A DNA stretch of 47,237 bases from an uncultured Bacillota bacterium. Lineage in GTDB: Bacteria > Bacillota > Clostridia > Oscillospirales > Oscillospiraceae. Location of the stretch: NCBI GenBank assembly GCA_947383275.1, contig CANDCW010000013.1:1-47237 (forward strand), read 5' to 3'. The notes under the pieces are model-generated. The model was not told the DNA's origin. It saw nothing but the letters and a program-made list of their open reading frames with translations, and searched no databases. The position numbers and the translations under genes were made by a program. Below, one piece after another: positions 42,645 to 47,237 of this stretch (its first letter is position 1; every line of letters begins with the position of its first letter).

Positions 42645-43814
42645 TTAATCATAAACCAGCAGGGCGATCATCTCGTCGTCGATGTTGTCGGCGTTGTACC
42701 ACTGGGCGCCGGTATCCACATCGGACACGGCCTCGCCCCTCGCGGCCTTGACAGCCATCTCAACGGCGTTGTAGCCGATGGAATAGGGGTCCTGGGTGAC
42801 GGAGCCATAGAACCAGCCCTGACGGACGGCGTTCTTCTGCGCGGCGCCGGCATCGAAACCGGCCACGACCAGGTCGGCGTAGCGGCCGCCCTCGGCCAGA
42901 TCCTCACCGTCGGAGACAGCGGCCAGGAAGCCGGTCACAGCGCCCTCGTTGGAGCAGAACACGGCGGCAAGGCCCTTGGTGCCCAGCAGGGAGGTGGCGG
43001 CGGTCTGGACGGAGGTCGCCTCAGTGGTGGCGGAAATCTCAACGCGGATAATGATGGCGGGGTCGGCGACCTTCTTCTCCCACAGGGAGTGGCCCTCAAT
43101 GGAGACCTTGCCGGCCTGATAGCCCTCGGCGATCTCAGCCATCTTGTTCACAAAGCCGGTGGTGCGGCCGGTGACAGAAGCGGAGACGGCGTCCTGAGAG
43201 ATACAGCCGATTACCACGGGATCAGCAGAGGTGGCGGCCTTCATCTTGGCCACCAGGTCGGCGTTCTCGTTAAACTTCTCAGCGGCAATGGCGGCAGCGG
43301 CCTCGTTGTTGGTGGCGGCAGTGGCTTTCACGGCTCCGCTGGTGTCGTCAGGCACGCCGGAGTCGAAGCCAATCACGGGGATATTCTTCTCGGCGCACTC
43401 CTCCAGGATTTCCTTCACGGCATCAGTGGACAGGGCGGCCAAGGCCATAGCCTTGGGGTTCTTGGCCATCTCGGTCTTGACCATGTTTACCTGCTTGTCG
43501 ATCTCGGTCTCGGAGCCGGGGCCGTCGAAGTAAATCTCCACGCCCAGGTCGGCGGCTGCGGCATCCGCACCGGCCTTAACAGCCTGCCAGAACTGGTGCT
43601 GGAAGCCCTTGGCCATTACGGGGATGTACATCTTTTCGCCGTCGCCGCCGGTGGGAGTACTGGCCGCGGGGGGATTGCTGGCTGCGGGGGGATTGCTGGC
43701 TGCGGGGGGATTGCTGGCTGCGGGGGGATTCGAGGCGGCTCCGCCGCCGCAGGCGGCCAGGGCAAGCATCATGGATGCGGACAGGATCGCTGCGAGCAGT
43801 CTTTTCTTGTTCAT
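42645..43814 (-). CDS. Sugar ABC transporter substrate-binding lipoprotein (RbsB-like)
   Basis: A 389-residue lipoprotein. Signal peptide with basic MNKKR, hydrophobic core and lipobox ending at C22 (LAAC). Residues about 27-52 are four AASNPP repeats followed by AASTP, a flexible tether. The rest is a type 1 periplasmic-binding-protein fold: FQHQFWQAVKAGADAAA, FDGPGSETEIDKQVNMV, IPVIGFDSGVPD, AVFCSNEGAVTGFLAA, VVAGFDAGAAQKNAV, GSVTQDPYSIGYNAV. It should capture a monosaccharide for the permease next to it. AAGGAGG precedes the ATG. It is 70 bp after the permease. Confidence 0.92.
   Translation of the reverse strand: MNKKRLLAAILSASMMLALAACGGGAASNPPAASNPPAASNPPAASNPPAASTPTGGDGEKMYIPVMAKGFQHQFWQAVKAGADAAAADLGVEIYFDGPGSETEIDKQVNMVKTEMAKNPKAMALAALSTDAVKEILEECAEKNIPVIGFDSGVPDDTSGAVKATAATNNEAAAAIAAEKFNENADLVAKMKAATSADPVVIGCISQDAVSASVTGRTTGFVNKMAEIAEGYQAGKVSIEGHSLWEKKVADPAIIIRVEISATTEATSVQTAATSLLGTKGLAAVFCSNEGAVTGFLAAVSDGEDLAEGGRYADLVVAGFDAGAAQKNAVRQGWFYGSVTQDPYSIGYNAVEMAVKAARGEAVSDVDTGAQWYNADNIDDEMIALLVYD
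43660..43731 (-). repeat. Four 18-bp tandem repeats in the SBP linker
   Basis: Four copies of an 18-bp unit at 43660, 43678, 43696 and 43714, nearly identical, encode AASNPP. The copy number is likely to vary between strains by slippage, changing tether length only. Confidence 0.9.
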
Positions 43815-43884
43815 TACGTTTCCTCCTTAAAATTTGCGGTTGTTATCTATTAAGCGGACACAGCGCCGCGCTTAATACCAAAAA

Positions 43885-44877
43885 TCAGGACTTCTTCACC
43901 CGGTTTGCCGCCTTGGTGCGCTGGATATCCAGCAGGACGGCGCCGATGACCACCAGGCCGGTAAAGAAGGTCTGCCAGGGGGCCTGAAGCCCGCAGGCGG
44001 ACAGGCCTGTTTTCAGCACGGACATGATAAACACGCCGATGAGGGTGCCCACCATGGTGCCCGAGCCGCCGGACATGGAGGTTCCGCCGATGACCACGCC
44101 GGTGATGCCGTTCATCTCCTGGCCGTTACCGGTGCCGGGGGTGATGGTGGTGTAAGCGGCGGCGTACATGATGCCGGACAGGCCCACAAAGATACCGCTG
44201 AGGGTGTAGACGGCGATCTTCCAGTTGTCCACGTTGATGCCGCTGAGGCGTGCGGCCTCCTCATTGGAGCCGATGGCAAACACATAGCGGCCAAACCTGG
44301 TTTTGTGGAGAATCAGGGCAGCAATAATGAAGAAGCCCACCAGCCAGAACACGCCCACAGGGAAACCTTTGATGCCGAACAGGTCATTGCGGATGAACAC
44401 TTTCTTGAACCAGCCGCCCACGGGCTCGGTGGCGGTAGGCCAGGTCTGGGACTGCACCTTGGTAATAATGGAACCGAAGCCCTGGCTCATCATCATGGAG
44501 CCCAGCGTGGCAATGAAGGGGGGCAACTTCAGCTTGGCAACCATGAAGCCGTTGAGGAACCCAAAGCCCGCGCCCACCAGAATCGCGATAAACAGGGAAA
44601 CAATCAGCGGGAAGTGGAGCTGTTTGAATGTATAGGCGCCCAACAGGGCCGAGCACATCATTACGGTGCCCAGGGACAGGTCGATGCCGCCGGTGATAAT
44701 GATAAAGGTGACGCCGAAAGCCATAAACCCGATGTAGTAGCTGGACTCCAGAATGGCTTTAAAGGTGTCCAGGGTAAAGAAGCTCTTGCTGGCAAAGGAG
44801 AAAAACACATACAAAATAACCAGGGCCGCAGGCGCCAGTACTTTTTGCATGTCAATCTTATTTTCACTCAATTTCAT
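43885..44877 (-). CDS. Sugar ABC transporter permease (RbsC-like)
   Basis: A 330-residue inner-membrane permease with about eight to ten hydrophobic helices. The BPD_transp_2 family signatures are present: FIIITGGIDLSLGTVM near 60-75, FATLGSMMMSQG-like segment, RFGRYVFAIGSNEEAARLSGI near 195-217 (EAA-type coupling loop), and SGGSGTMVGTLIGVFIM near 270. It pairs with the RbsA-like ATPase; the ATG overlaps that gene's stop by 4 bp. Confidence 0.94.
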   Translation of the reverse strand: MKLSENKIDMQKVLAPAALVILYVFFSFASKSFFTLDTFKAILESSYYIGFMAFGVTFIIITGGIDLSLGTVMMCSALLGAYTFKQLHFPLIVSLFIAILVGAGFGFLNGFMVAKLKLPPFIATLGSMMMSQGFGSIITKVQSQTWPTATEPVGGWFKKVFIRNDLFGIKGFPVGVFWLVGFFIIAALILHKTRFGRYVFAIGSNEEAARLSGINVDNWKIAVYTLSGIFVGLSGIMYAAAYTTITPGTGNGQEMNGITGVVIGGTSMSGGSGTMVGTLIGVFIMSVLKTGLSACGLQAPWQTFFTGLVVIGAVLLDIQRTKAANRVKKS

Positions 44878-46382
44878 ACCGCTTCCTCCAGTTCACGTTT
44901 CGTGGCCAGGGTCATGATTTTCTCCTGGGTGGCCTCGGAGATATCCAGCTCCCCGGTGACCCGCCCCTCGCACATGACCACCACCCGGTCGGACATGCGC
45001 AGCAGCTCGGGCAGCTCGGATGAGATCATAATAATGGACTTCCCCTCGCTGGCCAGCTGGTTCATCAGCTTGTAGATCTCGCTCTTGGCGCCCACGTCGA
45101 TGCCCTTGGTAGGCTCGTCGAAAATAAGCACATCGCAGTCCCGATGGAGCCACTTGGCAATGACCACTTTCTGCTGGTTGCCGCCGGAAAGGCTCCGGAT
45201 CAAGGTTTTTACCGTGGGGGTTTTGATGCGGATCTTGTCTACGTATTCGGCGGTAACCTTGTTGATCCTGCCGTCATCCACAAATAGGGCTCCGGACAGC
45301 TTATCCAGGGAGGGCAGGGCCGTATTGTCAGATACCGCCAGCCCCAGGCACAAGCCGAAAAGCTTCCGGTCCTCGGAGAGATAGCCGATGCCGGCGTTCA
45401 CCGCGTCCTTGGGGCTGCGGATGTTGACCTCCTTGCCCTGGACCCTGATGACGCCTGCCTCCCGCTTATCCGCGCCGCACAGCAGACGCATCGCCTCGGT
45501 CCGGCCCGCGCCCATCAGGCCGGCGAACCCCAGGATTTCTCCCTTGCGCAGCTTAAAGGACACATTCTTCACGTCCAGGGACTTCAGCCCCTCCACCTCC
45601 AGCACCACCCCGGCGCCCTCCGGGACATTGGAGTGACTCTTGGGCTCCTCATAGATCACCCGGCCCACCATCATCTGCACTACCTGGTCAATAGTCGTCT
45701 CAGCGGTGTCTACCGTATCCACGTACTGGCCGTCCCGCATCACGGTAATCCGGTCGGTGATCTGCTTCAGCTCGTCCATGCGGTGAGATATATAGACGAT
45801 GCCGACTCCGGTGGCTTTCAGCCGGCGGATAAAGGTAAACAAGTCCTCAATCTCGCTGGTGGTCAGCGCTGTGGAGGGCTCATCCATAATGAGCACCTTC
45901 GTGTTCTTGTAGGACAGCGCCTTGGCAATCTCTACCATCTGCTGCTTCGCCACCGTCAGCCGCTTGATCTGGGTTTTGGCGGAGATGTTCAGATGGAGGG
46001 AGGACAGCAGTTTATCTGTCATCCGGTTCTGCTCCGCCTGATCCAGAAACAGCCCCCTGCCCGGCTCACGGCCAATGAAGATGTTCTCCGCCACCGTCAG
46101 ATCCTGCATCAGGTTCAGCTCCTGGTGGACGATGCAGATTCCCTTGCTCTGGGCGTCCCGGGGATCATGGATCTCAATCTCCTCCCCGAAATATTCAATG
46201 GTTCCGCCGTCTTTCTTATAGATACCAGTGAGGATCTTCATCAGAGTGGATTTACCCGCGCCATTCTCCCCCACCAAGGCCATCACTTCTCCGGCGCGCA
46301 CCTCCAGATGCGCGTTGTCCAACGCGTGGACGCCGGGAAAGTATTTCTGGATGCCGTCCATTTTTAGGATCACTTCACCCAT
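44874..46382 (-). CDS. Sugar ABC transporter ATP-binding protein, two-domain (RbsA-like)
   Basis: A 502-residue protein with two fused ABC domains. First: Walker A GENGAGKSTLMK near 38-49, Q-loop, LTVAKQQMVEIAKALS, Walker B VLIMDEPSTALT. Second: GFAGLMGAGRTEAMRLL (Walker A-like), signature SLSGGNQQKVVIAKWL near 400, and Walker B VLIFDEPTKGIDVG. Typical of monosaccharide (ribose, xylose, rhamnose) importers. First gene of the transporter operon; a 180-nt leader lies between the promoter and ATG. Confidence 0.95.
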   Translation of the reverse strand: MGEVILKMDGIQKYFPGVHALDNAHLEVRAGEVMALVGENGAGKSTLMKILTGIYKKDGGTIEYFGEEIEIHDPRDAQSKGICIVHQELNLMQDLTVAENIFIGREPGRGLFLDQAEQNRMTDKLLSSLHLNISAKTQIKRLTVAKQQMVEIAKALSYKNTKVLIMDEPSTALTTSEIEDLFTFIRRLKATGVGIVYISHRMDELKQITDRITVMRDGQYVDTVDTAETTIDQVVQMMVGRVIYEEPKSHSNVPEGAGVVLEVEGLKSLDVKNVSFKLRKGEILGFAGLMGAGRTEAMRLLCGADKREAGVIRVQGKEVNIRSPKDAVNAGIGYLSEDRKLFGLCLGLAVSDNTALPSLDKLSGALFVDDGRINKVTAEYVDKIRIKTPTVKTLIRSLSGGNQQKVVIAKWLHRDCDVLIFDEPTKGIDVGAKSEIYKLMNQLASEGKSIIMISSELPELLRMSDRVVVMCEGRVTGELDISEATQEKIMTLATKRELEEAV

Positions 46383-46512
46383 TCCCGTTCTTCCCTCCCA
46401 TTTTTAAAACTCTGTCGCCCCAACGACTCCAGTACGCCGCCAGATTCCGTTGATATGCACTATTTTTATTCTCTAATCTTGTATTTATTGTACAACTTCA
46501 CGCTCAAAAACT

Positions 46513-46524
46513 CGAATCGTTTCG
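46513..46524. promoter_or_regulatory. RbsR-like operator, copy 1 (sugar operon side)
   Basis: CGAATCGTTTCG, one base from the perfect palindrome at 46682. It lies about 40-50 bp downstream of the probable start of the transporter transcript. Confidence 0.6.
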
Positions 46525-46567
46525 TTTTTTAGGGGCAAATTTGCTCTGTTTTCTCTCTTGGTTCCAT

Positions 46568-46596
46568 ATTATAATAGACTCTCGCACAAAAATCAA
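46568..46596 (-). promoter_or_regulatory. Promoter of the sugar transporter operon
   Basis: On the minus strand TTGATT (46596-46591), 17-bp spacer, perfect TATAAT (46573-46568). Back to back with the lacI-type promoter, 23 bp between the -35 elements. Confidence 0.75.
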
Positions 46597-46619
46597 GATG
46601 TTTTTTATAAATTTTTGTA

Positions 46620-46648
46620 TTGACAGCACAAAAGTTTTTCTATATCAT
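46620..46648 (+). promoter_or_regulatory. Promoter of the LacI-family regulator
   Basis: Perfect TTGACA (46620-46625), 17-bp spacer, TATCAT (46643-46648). Confidence 0.8.
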
Positions 46649-46681
46649 AGAAGCGGAATCGGTTATGCGCGGCGTCTTGCG

Positions 46682-46693
46682 CGAAACGTTTCG
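46682..46693. promoter_or_regulatory. RbsR-like operator, copy 2 (regulator side)
   Basis: CGAAACGTTTCG, a perfect 12-bp palindrome identical to the core of the E. coli RbsR site. It is about 35 bp downstream of the regulator's promoter and just before its ribosome site, which fits autorepression. The two operators are 169 bp apart, a length that suits DNA looping. Confidence 0.7.
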
Positions 46694-46709
46694 TTTCTTA
46701 GGAGGATAC

Positions 46710-47237
46710 ATGGCGACAATTAAAGATGTGGCCCGGCTGGCGGGGGTTTCCCAATCCACCGTCTCAAAATATATCAACGGCGGACAGGTGCGCCCGGCTA
46801 ACGTGGAGGCCATCCGCAGCGCCATTGCCGCCCTGGAGTACCGGGTCAACCCCTTCGCCCGCAGCCTGAAAACCCAGCGCAGCCACTCCGTAGGCATTCT
46901 GCTGCCCACCCTGGCTGTCCCCTTTTACAGCTATATTTTTACCGCGCTGGACAAGGTGCTCCGGGAAAACGGCTACCACACGATTATCTCCTGCTACTCA
47001 TCCGACCACGGACTGGAACGGGACTATTTGAATTTCCTCATCAGCACCGGGGCAGACGGCCTGATTTACCTGCCGGAAAACCTCACGGCTGATGAGTTCT
47101 CCGAAATCACCGCAAACCGCGGGGTTCCGGTCATTCAGGTGGACCGTGTTATTCCCGGCATCACCGCAGACGCGGTACTCACCGACAACACCGAATCCTC
47201 CTGCCAGGCTGTCTGCCGGCTGATCCGCGGCGGGCAC
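46710..47237 (+). CDS. LacI-family transcriptional regulator, 5' part
   Basis: The first 176 residues are visible; the gene runs off the right edge. N-terminal LacI-type helix-turn-helix: ATIKDVARLAGVSQSTVSKYI (1-22), hinge helix RSLKTQRSHSVGILLP near 50-66, then a periplasmic-binding-protein-type effector domain (FYSYIFTALDKVLREN, GADGLIYLPEN, VIQVDRVIPG). ATG at 46710 with AGGAGG four bases upstream. It is divergent from the sugar ABC transporter operon and almost surely represses it until its sugar is bound; operator matches support this. Confidence 0.92.
   Translation, partial: MATIKDVARLAGVSQSTVSKYINGGQVRPANVEAIRSAIAALEYRVNPFARSLKTQRSHSVGILLPTLAVPFYSYIFTALDKVLRENGYHTIISCYSSDHGLERDYLNFLISTGADGLIYLPENLTADEFSEITANRGVPVIQVDRVIPGITADAVLTDNTESSCQAVCRLIRGGH

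Noticed and set aside
43660..43731. CRISPR-like array or operator array at the binding-protein gene
   Set aside because: It is an in-frame 18-bp coding repeat without spacers.
46998..47237. Minus-strand frame at the right edge
   Set aside because: It is opposite the LacI-family gene, whose plus-strand protein has a full HTH and effector-domain pattern.

Overview
The window looks like a chromosomal segment of a strictly anaerobic, GC-rich member of the Clostridia, most likely Oscillospiraceae (Flavonifractor, Lawsonibacter or Intestinimonas-like). The signs are GC-rich third codon positions, strong AGGAGG ribosome-binding sites, a single-chain pyruvate:ferredoxin oxidoreductase, FabK in place of FabI, a MarR/FabT regulator and phage genes of the Firmicutes type. 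The genus is an inference from gene content; no marker gene is present.

Region by region. (1) 1-2013: a partial class IV aminotransferase and a PAP2 phosphatase on the minus strand, divergent from a glycosyltransferase, with overlapping promoters between them. (2) 2090-10211: a purine operon purE-purC-purF-purM-purN-purO-(small membrane ORF)-purH(AICARFT)-(small coiled-coil ORF)-purD. It is preceded by a Phe-rich mini-ORF and an attenuator-like hairpin. PurF lacks the catalytic N-terminal Cys, and PurH is split into an archaeal-type IMP cyclohydrolase and a stand-alone formyltransferase. (3) 10325-20017, minus strand: a complete fatty-acid initiation and elongation operon acpP-accB-accC-accD-accA-fabH-fabK-fabD-fabG-fabF-fabZ-fabT. 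It starts from a consensus promoter followed by AT-rich dyads that may be the FabT operator. (4) 20305-24202, minus strand: pyruvate:ferredoxin oxidoreductase with a long leader. (5) 24267-26742: a lipoprotein divergent from a YifB/ComM AAA+ protein. (6) 26741-28773, minus strand: a sirtuin translationally coupled to a WYL-type regulator that carries a C-terminal zinc-ribbon domain. Divergent from it is an iron-sulfur aldo/keto reductase with a MerR-type promoter. (7) 30020-31266, minus strand: a secreted protein with a copper-amine-oxidase-like stalk and a degenerate polysaccharide-deacetylase-like domain. (8) 31211-34058, minus strand: a compact phage-derived cassette with a collagen-like fibre protein, an XhlA-like protein, a small membrane protein, a holin and a C39-like endolysin with an SLH-like tail. 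No other phage genes are present. (9) 34136-46596, minus strand: a carbohydrate region with an RbsA/RbsC/RbsB-type ABC transporter, rhamnulokinase-like kinase, sorbitol-6-phosphate dehydrogenase-like SDR, PHP-domain protein, sorbose-1-phosphate-reductase-like MDR dehydrogenase, FGGY kinase and a 589-residue ROK/ASKHA-like protein. A divergent, partial LacI-family regulator (46710 to the right edge) has RbsR-like operators on both sides of the promoter pair.

How the parts fit together. The purine operon makes IMP pathway intermediates but lacks purB, purL/Q/S and purK here. The lipid operon links malonyl-CoA synthesis to chain elongation and probably autoregulates through its last gene, fabT. 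The sugar island pairs uptake, phosphorylation and redox steps but has no isomerase or aldolase in the window, so its substrate is unresolved. The most unusual elements are the purine pathway variant with its leader, the stand-alone collagen/holin/endolysin cassette, the WYL-zinc-ribbon gene with an internal start signal, and the sugar island with its large uncharacterised ASKHA protein.
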